The position numbers were made by a program, and so were the translations under genes. The notes under the pieces are model-generated. The model had not been told where the DNA came from and made no database searches. It saw only the letters and a list, made by a program, of their open reading frames with translations. Positions 32,322 to 41,204 of a stretch of DNA of 64,000 nt are shown here, one piece after another; positions within the stretch are counted from its first letter, which is position 1; each line of letters starts with the position of its first letter. The stretch comes from Scatomorpha gallistercoris (GTDB lineage: Bacteria; Bacillota; Clostridia; Oscillospirales; Oscillospiraceae), in NCBI GenBank assembly GCA_018713005.1, contig DVFX01000015.1, positions 14,194 to 78,193 of the forward strand. The letters run 5' to 3'.

Positions 32322-33038
32322 ATGCGTGAGAGGACGAAAAGAACGGAGATGCTGCTCGGCAGCGAGGCAATCGGCCGTCTGGGAGCGTCGCGGGTGGCCG
32401 TGGTCGGCCTCGGCGGAGTGGGCTCGTGGTGCGCCGAGGCCCTCGCGCGCTCCGGCATAGGCCGCCTCGTGCTCATAGACTCCGACGCCGTAGCCGAGAG
32501 CAACATAAACCGGCAGCTCGGCGCGCTGCACTCCACACTGGGCAGGCCGAAGGCCGAGGTGCTGGCGGAGCGGCTTCGTGACATCGCGCCCGACGCCGAA
32601 ATTTTGCCGGTACAGGCGCTGTACAGCTCCGAAACCCGCGGCGAGGCGCTCCCGGAGGGGCTCGACTACATAGCCGACTGCATAGACCTCGTCAGCTGCA
32701 AGACGGACCTCATCGCCACGGCGGTGCAGAGGGGGATACCCATAATCTCCGCGCTCGGTACAGGCAACAAGCTGGACGCGCAGCAGCTGCGCCTGACGGA
32801 CCTGGCGGATACCAGCGGCTGTCCCTTCGCGCGCGTGATGCGCCGGGAGCTTAGGCGGCTGGGCATAGAACACCTGGACGTCGTGTTTTCGCCGGAGCAG
32901 GCGCACGAGTGCGCCCAGCCGGAGACGCCGCCGCCGGGACGGCGGAGCGTGCCCGGCTCCGTGGCATGGGTGCCTGCCTCGGCGGGGCTGCTCATGGCAC
33001 AGAAAATAGTGCTTGCACTGGCGGGCGCGGAGGGCTGA
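32322..33038 (+). CDS. tcdA: tRNA threonylcarbamoyladenosine dehydratase (ThiF/E1-like)
   Basis: A 238-residue E1-like enzyme that cyclises t6A37 of tRNA with ATP. The nucleotide loop is VAVVGLGGVGSWCAEALARSG, followed by LIDSDAVAESNINRQLGAL and SCKTDLIATA. The start at 32322 gives the family beginning (ERTKRTEMLLGSEAIGRL); the ribosome site is weak. Length is slightly below the E. coli enzyme but normal for Bacillota. Confidence 0.92.
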   Translation: MRERTKRTEMLLGSEAIGRLGASRVAVVGLGGVGSWCAEALARSGIGRLVLIDSDAVAESNINRQLGALHSTLGRPKAEVLAERLRDIAPDAEILPVQALYSSETRGEALPEGLDYIADCIDLVSCKTDLIATAVQRGIPIISALGTGNKLDAQQLRLTDLADTSGCPFARVMRRELRRLGIEHLDVVFSPEQAHECAQPETPPPGRRSVPGSVAWVPASAGLLMAQKIVLALAGAEG

Positions 33039-33107
33039 GGACCCCGCGCCCGTGCGCTGTAATAGAGAAATGAGCCAAAATCTTTCGCAAATTTGGCATA
33101 TTTCTGC

Positions 33108-33136
33108 TTGACAAGGCGGCCGCGTAAGAATATAAT
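33108..33136 (+). promoter_or_regulatory. Perfect sigma-A promoter of the ANTAR-guaA operon
   Basis: TTGACA (33108-33113), exactly 17 bp, TATAAT (33131-33136). The predicted start near 33143 leaves a leader of about 150 bases before the ANTAR gene. Confidence 0.88.
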
Positions 33137-33201
33137 ATCTCCGTTATTGAAAGAGCTATGGAGCTTGTATTTTTTGAGCGACGGCGTTCAACGATACCCA
33201 A

Positions 33202-33244
33202 AGGGCCGAAGTGCCCTCTTTCGGCATCGGGGACGCCGATTTTT
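33202..33244 (+). promoter_or_regulatory. Candidate transcription attenuator in the ANTAR-guaA leader
   Basis: Three overlapping stems compete. A: AGGGC (33202-33206) with GCCCT (33213-33217), six-base loop. B: GCCGAA (33205-33210) with TTCGGC (33220-33225). C: TCGGC (33221-33225) with GCCGA (33235-33239), followed by TTTTT (33240-33244), an intrinsic terminator. B uses the first arm of C, so B is an antiterminator, while A and C can coexist. The first gene after it encodes an ANTAR antiterminator protein. Confidence 0.6.
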
Positions 33245-33294
33245 GCGTTATTAAGCGGTATTCGGCCCCAGGATATTCCAAAGGAGGGCTATGC

Positions 33295-33540
33295 GTGTAC
33301 ACATACGAGGACATCAGGAAGCTTGTCGAGGAAATCCGCCTTATGAACCGCGCAAAGCTCATCCTAATCAAGATGCGCGGCATGACCGAGAACGAGGCGC
33401 ACCGCTTCATCGTACACAGCGCCATGGACCGCTGCGTCAAGAAACGCCAGGTCGCCGAGGAAATCATAGCTTACCACGAAAAATACGAGGAAAAGAGAGG
33501 GACAGTACAGCATGCCACAGGAAACGGTCATCGTCCTTGA
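33295..33540 (+). CDS. Free-standing ANTAR-domain RNA-binding protein
   Basis: An 81-residue protein consisting of little but an ANTAR domain (YEDIRKLVEEIRLMNRAKLI, LIKMRGMTENEAHRFIVHSA, MDRCVKKRQVAEEII). ANTAR domains bind paired small hairpins in nascent RNA and prevent termination. Most are fused to receiver or sensor domains; this one has none. The start is GTG 33295 behind AAAGGAGG; an ATG four bases earlier is in another frame. Its end overlaps guaA by 29 bases. It probably acts on its own leader. Confidence 0.85.
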   Translation: MYTYEDIRKLVEEIRLMNRAKLILIKMRGMTENEAHRFIVHSAMDRCVKKRQVAEEIIAYHEKYEEKRGTVQHATGNGHRP

Positions 33541-35053
33541 CTTCGGAGGGCAGTACAACCAGCTGATTGCGCGCCGCGTCCGCGAGTGCGGCGTCTACTG
33601 CGAGGTTAAGCCCTACACCACTCCCATAAGCGAGCTGCGCTCCATCGCGCCCATAGGGCTTATACTCACCGGCGGCCCGGGAAGCGTATATGCGCCCGAC
33701 GCGCCGAAGGCCGACCCGGCCATATTTGAGCTGGGCATACCCGTGCTCGGCATCTGCTACGGCTGCCAGCTCATGGCGCAGTACCTGGGCGGGAGCGTCA
33801 TACCGGCTCAGGACGACAGCGCGCGCGAGTACGGCCGCACGGAGACCTTCTTCGACACGGGCTGCACCCTGTTTGCGGGTTTGGACGCCGGGGGCGTCAC
33901 CTGGATGAGCCACGGCGACTACATGGAGCGCGTGCCGGAGGGCTTCAAAAACACCGCCCACACCGCCGTCTGCCCCAACGCGGCCATAGCCGACGAGGGA
34001 CGCGGCTTCTACGGCGTACAGTTCCATCCCGAAGTCAACCACACGGAACGCGGCACGGACATGATACGCAACTTCCTCTTCAAAGCCTGCGGGGCCTCCG
34101 GCAGCTGGAGCATGGGCAACTACAAGGAGGAGGCCATAAAGAGCATCCGCGAGAAGGTGGGTTCCGGCAAGGTGCTGCTCGCCCTCTCCGGCGGCGTGGA
34201 CTCTTCCGTCGCAGCCGCCCTGCTGAGCGAGGCGGTGGGCGACAAGCTCACGGCGGTGTTTGTAGACCACGGCCTGCTGCGCAAGAACGAAGCCGAGCAG
34301 GTTGAGGAAGTTTTCTCCCACCGCGCGCTGAACTTCGTGCGTGCCGACGCCCGCGACCGCTTCCTCATCAAGCTGGCCGGCGTGACTGAGCCGGAGCGCA
34401 AGCGGCGCATAATAGGCGAGGAGTTCATCCGCGTGTTCGAAGCTGAGGCCAAGAAGATAGGCGCGGTCGACTATCTGGCACAGGGGACGATATATCCCGA
34501 CGTCATAGAGTCCGGCGCGGGCGACGCGGCGGTCATCAAGAGCCACCACAACGTGGGCGGCCTGCCCGACTACGTCGACTTCCGCGAGATAATTGAGCCG
34601 CTGCGCATGCTGTTCAAGGACGAGGTGCGTCAGCTCGGCCGCGAGCTCGGCCTGCCCGAGGAGCTGGTTATGCGCCAGCCCTTCCCCGGCCCCGGCCTCG
34701 CCATACGCATTATCGGCGACGTCACCGAAGATAAGCTGCACTCGCTGCGTGAGGCGGACGCAATCTTCCGCGAGGAGCTGGCCGCCGCGGGCCTTTCCAA
34801 GCTGCCCGACCAGTACTTTGCCGTCCTGACCGACACCAGGAGCGTAGGCGTCATGGGCGACGGCCGCACTTACGACCACACGCTCGCCCTGCGCGCCGTG
34901 GAGACAAGCGACTTCATGACCGCGGATTTCTTCCGCCTGCCCTGGGATGTGCTCGACCGCGTCTCGACTCGAATTGTAAACGAGGTGCGCGGCATAAACC
35001 GCGTGGTCTACGACGTCACGAGCAAGCCGCCCGCGACCATCGAGTGGGAGTGA
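33512..35053 (+). CDS. guaA: GMP synthase (glutamine-hydrolysing)
   Basis: A 513-residue enzyme converting XMP, glutamine and ATP to GMP. The N-terminal class I amidotransferase has its Cys in GICYGCQLMAQYLGG and His in FHPEVNH. The ATP-pyrophosphatase loop is ALSGGVDSSVAAALL (about residue 225), and the C-terminal dimerisation domain ends in KPPATIEWE. It overlaps the ANTAR gene; the ribosome site lies inside that gene (AGAGGGA). Confidence 0.98.
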   Translation: MPQETVIVLDFGGQYNQLIARRVRECGVYCEVKPYTTPISELRSIAPIGLILTGGPGSVYAPDAPKADPAIFELGIPVLGICYGCQLMAQYLGGSVIPAQDDSAREYGRTETFFDTGCTLFAGLDAGGVTWMSHGDYMERVPEGFKNTAHTAVCPNAAIADEGRGFYGVQFHPEVNHTERGTDMIRNFLFKACGASGSWSMGNYKEEAIKSIREKVGSGKVLLALSGGVDSSVAAALLSEAVGDKLTAVFVDHGLLRKNEAEQVEEVFSHRALNFVRADARDRFLIKLAGVTEPERKRRIIGEEFIRVFEAEAKKIGAVDYLAQGTIYPDVIESGAGDAAVIKSHHNVGGLPDYVDFREIIEPLRMLFKDEVRQLGRELGLPEELVMRQPFPGPGLAIRIIGDVTEDKLHSLREADAIFREELAAAGLSKLPDQYFAVLTDTRSVGVMGDGRTYDHTLALRAVETSDFMTADFFRLPWDVLDRVSTRIVNEVRGINRVVYDVTSKPPATIEWE

Positions 35054-35056
35054 GCC

Positions 35057-35683
35057 GTGAAAATCATCGACAAAGAGAGCTGGCCCCGCCGCGAGATATA
35101 CGAGTTCTTCGCGCCCGTGTCAGACCCGTTTTATCACCTGACTTTCCCGGTGAATGTGACCAGGCTGCGCGGCAAGTGCAGGGCGGAGGGGCTGAGCTTC
35201 TACATGGCCATGACCTACGGCATAGTAAAGGCCATGGAGCGCGTGGACGCCTTCCTCTACAAGGACAGGGGCGGCGTCATCGTGAAGCACGAGCGTCTCG
35301 TGCCCAGCTTTACGGATTTGCGCCCCGGCTCCGAGAGCTTCTATATCGTCACGCTGGAGGCCGGCGGGACGCTCGAGGAGTTCTGCCGCGAGGCCAAGGC
35401 GAAAAGCGAGGCCCAGACGGAGTTCATATCCCAGACGGAGTGGGAGCGAGACGAGATGGTGTTCGTCTCCTGCCTGCCCTGGTTCCCAATCTCCGGCTTC
35501 AAAACGGAGCTGGACCTGGACCCCTGTGATTCCATACCGCGAGTGACCTGGGGCCGCTGGCGTGAAGAGGGCGGCGCGGCATATTTGGATTTGAGCCTGA
35601 CCCTCAACCACCGCATGCTCGACGGCGTACACGTCGGCAGGTTCTACGAAGAGCTCACGGCCTGGATAGAAGGACTGCAATGA
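35057..35683 (+). CDS. CatA-like O-acetyltransferase (chloramphenicol acetyltransferase fold)
   Basis: A 208-residue CAT-family protein. The catalytic HxxxDG is present as NHRMLDGVHV near residue 185, and WERDEMVFVSCLPWF and DSIPRVTWGRW match CAT core strands. True resistance CATs usually have HHxxxDG; here the first His is Asn. Start is GTG 35057, three bases after guaA. In this housekeeping operon a role other than resistance seems likely; substrate unknown. Confidence 0.85.
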   Translation: MKIIDKESWPRREIYEFFAPVSDPFYHLTFPVNVTRLRGKCRAEGLSFYMAMTYGIVKAMERVDAFLYKDRGGVIVKHERLVPSFTDLRPGSESFYIVTLEAGGTLEEFCREAKAKSEAQTEFISQTEWERDEMVFVSCLPWFPISGFKTELDLDPCDSIPRVTWGRWREEGGAAYLDLSLTLNHRMLDGVHVGRFYEELTAWIEGLQ

Positions 35684-35699
35684 CGAAAGGGGGCGCGCC

Positions 35700-36266
35700 A
35701 TGCGCGTGCTTTTGGCCCGGCATGGGCAGACAGACTGGAACGCAGCCGGGCGCATACAGGGCGCGAGCGACGTGCCGCTGAACGAAAACGGCAGGGAGCA
35801 GGCCAGGCAGCTGGCTGCAAAGCTCGCGGCCTCCGGCGGCAGGCTTGGAGCTATTTACTCCAGCCCGCTCAAGCGCGCGCTGGAGACGGCAGGAATAATA
35901 GGACGCGAGCTGGGTATCAGCCCGGTCAGCGAGATGGCGCTCATGGAGCTGTCCTTCGGCGACTGGGAGGGCTGTTCCTGGGACGAGATAGGCCGCCGCT
36001 GGCCGGAGCAGTTTGCCGCGTATTCCGCCGACAGGAGGAATTACGCCCCGCCGAACGGCGAGAGCTACGCCGAAATGCTCGGGAGGGCCTGGCCCTTCGT
36101 GGATGCGCTGCGGCACATGCCGGGAGACGCGGCGGCGCTGTGCGTGTGCCACAGCGCGGTGATGCGCGGCCTGCTCGCCAGGGAGCAGGGCCTGAGCGTG
36201 GCAGAGAGTTATAAAAGGATAAAGCTGCCGAACGGCGCGCTGGCCGAGCTGGGCAGCCTCGAATAA
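35700..36266 (+). CDS. Histidine phosphatase family protein (phosphoglycerate mutase-like)
   Basis: A 188-residue phosphohydrolase: RHGQT at residues 7-11 with the phospho-accepting His, the SSPLKRALETA arginine, the acid residue in ELSFGDWEG and the second His in CVCHSAVMRG. This size class includes alpha-ribazole phosphatase (CobC) and nonspecific phosphatases; no cobalamin genes are near. AAAGGGGGCGCGCC precedes the start. Confidence 0.9.
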   Translation: MRVLLARHGQTDWNAAGRIQGASDVPLNENGREQARQLAAKLAASGGRLGAIYSSPLKRALETAGIIGRELGISPVSEMALMELSFGDWEGCSWDEIGRRWPEQFAAYSADRRNYAPPNGESYAEMLGRAWPFVDALRHMPGDAAALCVCHSAVMRGLLAREQGLSVAESYKRIKLPNGALAELGSLE

Positions 36267-36306
36267 GGGTTTGGACAGATGCCTTCGCATCGGGAAAGAG
36301 GAAAGC

Positions 36307-37917
36307 ATGCCTAAATACATATTTGTGACCGGAGGCGTCGTCTCCGGACTGGGTAAGGGAATAACTGCGGCCTCGCTGGGCCGTCTGCTCAAAGCGCGCG
36401 GGCTGAAGGTGGCCGCGCAGAAGCTGGATCCGTACATCAACGTCGACCCGGGCACTATGAGCCCCTATCAGCACGGAGAGGTGTACGTCACCGAGGACGG
36501 CGCCGAGACGGACCTCGACCTCGGCCACTACGAGAGGTTCATAGACGAGGACTTGAACCGCTTCTCGAACCTGACCACCGGCCGCGTCTACTGGAACGTG
36601 CTCAACAAGGAGCGGCGCGGCGAATATCTGGGCAGCACCGTGCAGATAATCCCGCACATTACAAATGAGATTAAGGACTTCATCTACTCGCTGGGGAACA
36701 AAACCGGCGCAGATGTGGTCATAACGGAGATTGGCGGCACCGTCGGCGACATAGAGAGCCAGCCCTTCCTTGAGGCAATACGCCAGGTGGCGCTCGAGGC
36801 CGGGCCGGGCAACGCGCTGTTCATCCACGTCACACTGGTACCCTATCTCAAGGCGAGCGGAGAGCACAAGAGCAAGCCCACCCAGCACTCGGTCAAGGAG
36901 CTGCAGGGCCTGGGTATCTCGCCGAACATCATAGTCCTGCGCTGCGACGAGCCCATCGAAGAGCCGGGCGTGTTCAGCAAGATAGCGAACTTCTGCAATG
37001 TGAAGCCCGACTGCGTAATTGAAAACGTCACCCTGCCCTGCCTCTATGAGGCGCCGCTGATGCTGGCGAACCAGGGGCTCGACAGCGTCGTCTGCCGCGA
37101 GCTGGGCCTGAACACAAGGGAGCCGGAGCTGGCGGAATGGCGTGAAATGGTGGAGAAGATAAAGCGGCGCGGCGAGCCCGTGCGCATAGCGCTCGTGGGC
37201 AAGTACATCCAGCTCCACGACGCCTACCTCTCCGTCACCGAGGCGCTCAACCACGCCAGCTACGAGCTCGGCCGCCAGGTCGAGATAAAGTGGGTGGACT
37301 CGGAGAGCGTGACGGCGGAGAATGTCGCGGACGTGTTCCGGTATGTCGACGGCATACTCGTGCCGGGCGGCTTCGGCGCGCGCGGCGTCGAGGGCAAGAT
37401 TCTCGCCGCAAAGTATGCGCGCGAGAAGGGCGTACCCTACCTGGGCCTGTGCCTGGGCATGCAGATAGCGGTGATAGAGTTTGCGCGCGACGTGCTCGGC
37501 TGGTCCGACGCCAATTCAGGTGAGTTCGACGCGGAGAGCGGCCACAAGGTCATAGATTTCATGCCGGGCCAGAGCGACGATATAGACAAGGGCGGCACGC
37601 TGCGCCTCGGTGCGTGGCCCTGCGTCGTAAAGCCGGGTACAAAGCTCGCCGAGTGCTACGGCGCAGGCGAGATAAGCGAGCGCCACCGCCACCGCTACGA
37701 GCTCAACAACGACTTTCGCGCGGAGCTCGGAGAGGCGGGGCTGACGGTGTCCGGCAGTTCCCCCGACGGCAGGCTGGCAGAGGCCGTGGAGGTCAGCTCC
37801 CACCCATTCTATGTGGGCGTACAGTATCACCCGGAATTCAAGAGCAGGCCCACAAGGCCGCATCCTCTGTTCCTCGGCTTCCTGCGCGCGGCGCGGGAAC
37901 ACGGAGGCAACGAGTAG
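36307..37917 (+). CDS. pyrG: CTP synthase
   Basis: A 536-residue enzyme making CTP from UTP, ATP and glutamine. Synthetase domain: FVTGGVVSGLGKGI, DPYINVDPGTMSPYQHGEV, and the DLDLGHYERF, GGTVGDIESQPFLEA motifs. C-terminal class I amidotransferase: Cys in YLGLCLGMQ, His and Glu in QYHPEFKSRP. The start at 36307 is chosen over an upstream ATG (36271) because AAAGAGGAAAGC and the family N-terminus fit. Confidence 0.98.
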   Translation: MPKYIFVTGGVVSGLGKGITAASLGRLLKARGLKVAAQKLDPYINVDPGTMSPYQHGEVYVTEDGAETDLDLGHYERFIDEDLNRFSNLTTGRVYWNVLNKERRGEYLGSTVQIIPHITNEIKDFIYSLGNKTGADVVITEIGGTVGDIESQPFLEAIRQVALEAGPGNALFIHVTLVPYLKASGEHKSKPTQHSVKELQGLGISPNIIVLRCDEPIEEPGVFSKIANFCNVKPDCVIENVTLPCLYEAPLMLANQGLDSVVCRELGLNTREPELAEWREMVEKIKRRGEPVRIALVGKYIQLHDAYLSVTEALNHASYELGRQVEIKWVDSESVTAENVADVFRYVDGILVPGGFGARGVEGKILAAKYAREKGVPYLGLCLGMQIAVIEFARDVLGWSDANSGEFDAESGHKVIDFMPGQSDDIDKGGTLRLGAWPCVVKPGTKLAECYGAGEISERHRHRYELNNDFRAELGEAGLTVSGSSPDGRLAEAVEVSSHPFYVGVQYHPEFKSRPTRPHPLFLGFLRAAREHGGNE

Positions 37918-37932
37918 AAAGGAGCTACGCAC

Positions 37933-39759
37933 ATGTGCGGTATAGTAGGATTCACCGGCTCCGTCCAGGCCGCGCCGGTATTGCTAGACGGGCTCAGAAG
38001 GCTTGAGTACCGCGGCTACGACAGCGCGGGCGTCGCCGTCCACGACGGAGAACGCATAGAAATGGTCAAGGCCAGCGGCTCGGTTGCAAACCTGGCCGAA
38101 CGCACTTCGTCGGGCAGCGCTCTCAGCGGGACCTGCGGCATAGCCCACACCCGCTGGGCTACGCACGGCGCTCCCACCGACACGAACGCCCATCCGCATC
38201 TGAGCGAGCACGGGCTCTTCGCCGTCGTGCACAACGGAATAATCGAGAACTTCGCCGCGCTGCGCAGCGAGCTTGAACACGAGGGCTACGTCTTTCGCAG
38301 CGAGACCGACACCGAGGTCGTGGCGCATCTGCTTGAAAAATACTATGACGGCGACTTCAAACGCACCGTCATGCGCACGGCCGGCAGGCTCGAGGGCAGC
38401 TTCGTTCTCGGCGTGCTCTGCTCGAAGGAGCCGGGCAGGCTCTTCTGTGTCAAGGAGGCCGGGCCGCTGATAGTCGGCCTCGGCGTCGGCGAGAACTTCT
38501 TCGCCAGCGACGTCACCGCCCTGGTGAGCCACACCAAGAACGTCATCTACATGGACGACGGCGAGTTCGCCGAGCTCACGCCGGAGAAGGTCACCGTCTA
38601 CGACCGCACGGGCCGCGAGGTCGGCAAGACTGTCTCACACGTCGTTTGGGACATCGAGGCGGCGGAAAAGGGCGGCTATGAGCACTTTATGATGAAGGAG
38701 ATCATGGAGCAGCCCCGAGCCGTCAAGAACACGGTGGAGCCGCGTATCCGCGACGGGAAGATAGTGTTTGAGGACTTCGACCTCACCGCAGAGCAGCTCG
38801 CCGGATACAACAAGATAGTGATCACCGCCTGCGGCAGCGCCTATCACGCCGGGGTTGTGGGCAAGTACGTCATCGAGGCGCTTTGCCGCATACCGGTCGA
38901 GTGCGAGCTCGCCAGCGAGCTCCGCTACCGCAACCCGATAATCGACGGGCACACCCTGCTAATCGTGGTTTCCCAGTCCGGAGAGACGGCGGACACCATA
39001 GCGGCCATGCGCGAGTGCATGGAGCGCGGCGCGAAGTGCCTCGCCATCGTCAACGTTGTCGGCAGCACTATCGCCCGCCTGGCCGACAACGTCATTTACA
39101 CCCACGCCGGGCCGGAGATAGCCGTGGCCACCACTAAGGGCTACACTACGCAGCTCGCGGCGCTCTATCTCTTCGCAGTCTGGGCGGCGAAGCTTCTCTG
39201 CCGCATCGACGACGGGCGTTACGCCGAGCTCATCGATGGCCTGCGCACCCTGCCCAGCCTGGTACAGCGCGCGATAGATTTGAACGTCCACGTCAAGTAC
39301 CTCTCCGAGCGCTGGCACTCTCTGAGCAGCCTTTTCTTCATCGGACGCAATATAGACTACGCCGTGGCCATGGAGGGCTCGCTCAAGCTCAAGGAGATAA
39401 GCTACATCCACTCCGAGGCCTACGCCGCCGGAGAGCTCAAGCACGGTACGATAGCCCTGATAGATGAAAAGCGCCTCGTGGTCGCGCTCTGCTGCCAGGA
39501 CGCGCTCTTCGAGAAGATGGTCAGCAACATACAGGAGGTCAAGGCGCGCGGGGCCAAGGTGCTCGGCGTCGCCCCGGAGGGCAACCGGCGCATCTTCGCC
39601 GAGGCCGACGACGTGCTGTATTCGCCCCGCGGCGAGCGGCTCTTCGCGGCCCTGCCCGAGATAGTACCGCTGCAGCTGTTTGCGTACTACGTCGCGAGCG
39701 AGAACGGCTGCTCCATAGATAAGCCCCGCAACCTTGCAAAATCCGTGACAGTGGAGTGA
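37933..39759 (+). CDS. glmS: Glutamine-fructose-6-phosphate aminotransferase (isomerising)
   Basis: A 608-residue enzyme forming glucosamine-6-phosphate, the first step to UDP-GlcNAc. Class II amidotransferase with N-terminal Cys (MCGIVGFTG) and LEYRGYDSAG, HTRWATHG; two SIS sugar-isomerase domains (ACGSAYHAGVVGKYVIE; SQSGETADTIAAM; GRNIDYAVAMEGSLKLKEIS); C-terminal KSVTVE. AAAGGAGCTACGCAC precedes the ATG. No glmS ribozyme or leader space is present: it follows pyrG by 15 bases. Confidence 0.98.
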   Translation: MCGIVGFTGSVQAAPVLLDGLRRLEYRGYDSAGVAVHDGERIEMVKASGSVANLAERTSSGSALSGTCGIAHTRWATHGAPTDTNAHPHLSEHGLFAVVHNGIIENFAALRSELEHEGYVFRSETDTEVVAHLLEKYYDGDFKRTVMRTAGRLEGSFVLGVLCSKEPGRLFCVKEAGPLIVGLGVGENFFASDVTALVSHTKNVIYMDDGEFAELTPEKVTVYDRTGREVGKTVSHVVWDIEAAEKGGYEHFMMKEIMEQPRAVKNTVEPRIRDGKIVFEDFDLTAEQLAGYNKIVITACGSAYHAGVVGKYVIEALCRIPVECELASELRYRNPIIDGHTLLIVVSQSGETADTIAAMRECMERGAKCLAIVNVVGSTIARLADNVIYTHAGPEIAVATTKGYTTQLAALYLFAVWAAKLLCRIDDGRYAELIDGLRTLPSLVQRAIDLNVHVKYLSERWHSLSSLFFIGRNIDYAVAMEGSLKLKEISYIHSEAYAAGELKHGTIALIDEKRLVVALCCQDALFEKMVSNIQEVKARGAKVLGVAPEGNRRIFAEADDVLYSPRGERLFAALPEIVPLQLFAYYVASENGCSIDKPRNLAKSVTVE

Positions 39760-39764
39760 ATAAA

Positions 39765-41204
39765 GTGAACAAAAACACCTATGAAAGTCCCCTCTGCTCG
39801 CGCTACGCCTCCGAGCGTATGCAGTACATCTTCTCGCCGGACTACAAGTTCCTCACCTGGCACAGACTCTGGCTCGCCCTCGCGGAGAACGAGTGCGCCC
39901 TGGGCCTTAACGTCACGGCCGAGCAGGTGGAAGAGCTGCGCGAAAATCTGGATATAATCGACTACGAGGCCGCCGACAAATACGAGCGGGCGCTCAGGCA
40001 CGACGTCATGGCCCACATCAGGGCTTGGGGAGACCACTGCCCGAAGGCAAAGGGCATCATCCACCTCGGCGCCACGAGCTGCTATGTCGACGACAACGGC
40101 GACCTCATAGCCTATCGCGAGGCCATGCGCCAGATACGCATGCTGCTGGTGAACGCCGTCGCGGCCATTGCGGACTTCGCCGAGGCCAACGCCGACGTGC
40201 CAGTCCTCGCCTACACCCACTATCAGGCCGCCCAGCCTACCACCGTGGGCAAGAGGGCGTGCATGTGGGTGCAGGACCTCATGTTCGACCTCGAGCGCCT
40301 GGACTTCGAGCTCGAGCGCATACCCTTCTACGGCTGCAAGGGCGCGACCGGCACCGGCGCGAGCTTCCTCGCCCTCTTCGGCGGCGACGCGGCCAGGGCC
40401 GAGGAGCTGGAAAGGCGCATCGCAAGCGACATGGGCTTCGAGCGCGTGCTGCCCATCTGCGGCCAGACCTACACGCGCAAGCTGGACTACTACTTCCTCA
40501 GCGTGCTGTCCGGCATCGCCCAGAGCGCGAGCAAGATGGCCACGGATTTGCGCCTCATGGCGCACGAAAAGGAGTTCGACGAGCCCTTCACGGCCTCTCA
40601 GGTCGGCTCGAGCGCGATGGCCTACAAGCGAAACCCCATGCGCTGCGAGCGCATCTGCTCGCTGGCCCGCTATGTGCTTGCAGACGCGCTCAACCCCGCC
40701 ATAACCGCGAGCGTACAGTGGCTGGAGCGCACTCTGGATGACAGCGCGAACAGGCGTATCTCGATACCCGAGGCCTTCCTGGCCACGGACGCCATACTCA
40801 GCCTGGTCATAAACGTCATGAGCGGCTGCACGGTCTACCCGGGCATGATGGAGCGCCATCTGCGCGAAGAGCTGCCCTTCCTCGCAACGGAGAACATACT
40901 CATGCGCGCCGTGGAGCTCGGCGGAGACCGCCAGGAGCTGCACGAGGCCATACGCGAGTACAGCGTGGACACCGCCAGGCGCATGAAGGAGACCGGCTGC
41001 GCCAACGATTTGGAGGAGAAGCTGCTCGCAGACCCGCGCTTCAAGCTCACGCGCGAGGCGCTTGACGGGATACTCGACATACGCAAGTTCGTGGGTATGG
41101 CGCCCAAGCAGGCGCGCGATTTCGTAAACAACAGCATCAAGCCCATGCTCGAGGCGAACGCCGACGAGCTGTCCAAGGACGGAAAGGGAGAAATAAAATG
41201 CTGA
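39765..41204 (+). CDS. purB: Adenylosuccinate lyase
   Basis: A 479-residue fumarase-superfamily enzyme acting twice in purine synthesis (SAICAR to AICAR; adenylosuccinate to AMP). The signature QVGSSAMAYKRNPMRCERI holds the mobile catalytic loop. The N-terminus YESPLCSRYASERM is standard. GTG 39765, with GGAG 8 bases upstream, is preferred to GTG 39756, which overlaps glmS. It overlaps purA by 7 bases. Confidence 0.96.
   Translation: MNKNTYESPLCSRYASERMQYIFSPDYKFLTWHRLWLALAENECALGLNVTAEQVEELRENLDIIDYEAADKYERALRHDVMAHIRAWGDHCPKAKGIIHLGATSCYVDDNGDLIAYREAMRQIRMLLVNAVAAIADFAEANADVPVLAYTHYQAAQPTTVGKRACMWVQDLMFDLERLDFELERIPFYGCKGATGTGASFLALFGGDAARAEELERRIASDMGFERVLPICGQTYTRKLDYYFLSVLSGIAQSASKMATDLRLMAHEKEFDEPFTASQVGSSAMAYKRNPMRCERICSLARYVLADALNPAITASVQWLERTLDDSANRRISIPEAFLATDAILSLVINVMSGCTVYPGMMERHLREELPFLATENILMRAVELGGDRQELHEAIREYSVDTARRMKETGCANDLEEKLLADPRFKLTREALDGILDIRKFVGMAPKQARDFVNNSIKPMLEANADELSKDGKGEIKC

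Noticed and set aside
33151..33217. Classic ANTAR twin hexaloop hairpins with A1 and G4
   Set aside because: Two small hairpins exist (AGCT-type near 33154-33165 and AGGGC/GCCCT), but neither loop has A at position 1 and G at position 4, so a standard site cannot be claimed.
37918..37932. A glmS ribozyme upstream of glmS
   Set aside because: The gap to pyrG is only 15 bases; there is no room for the ribozyme.
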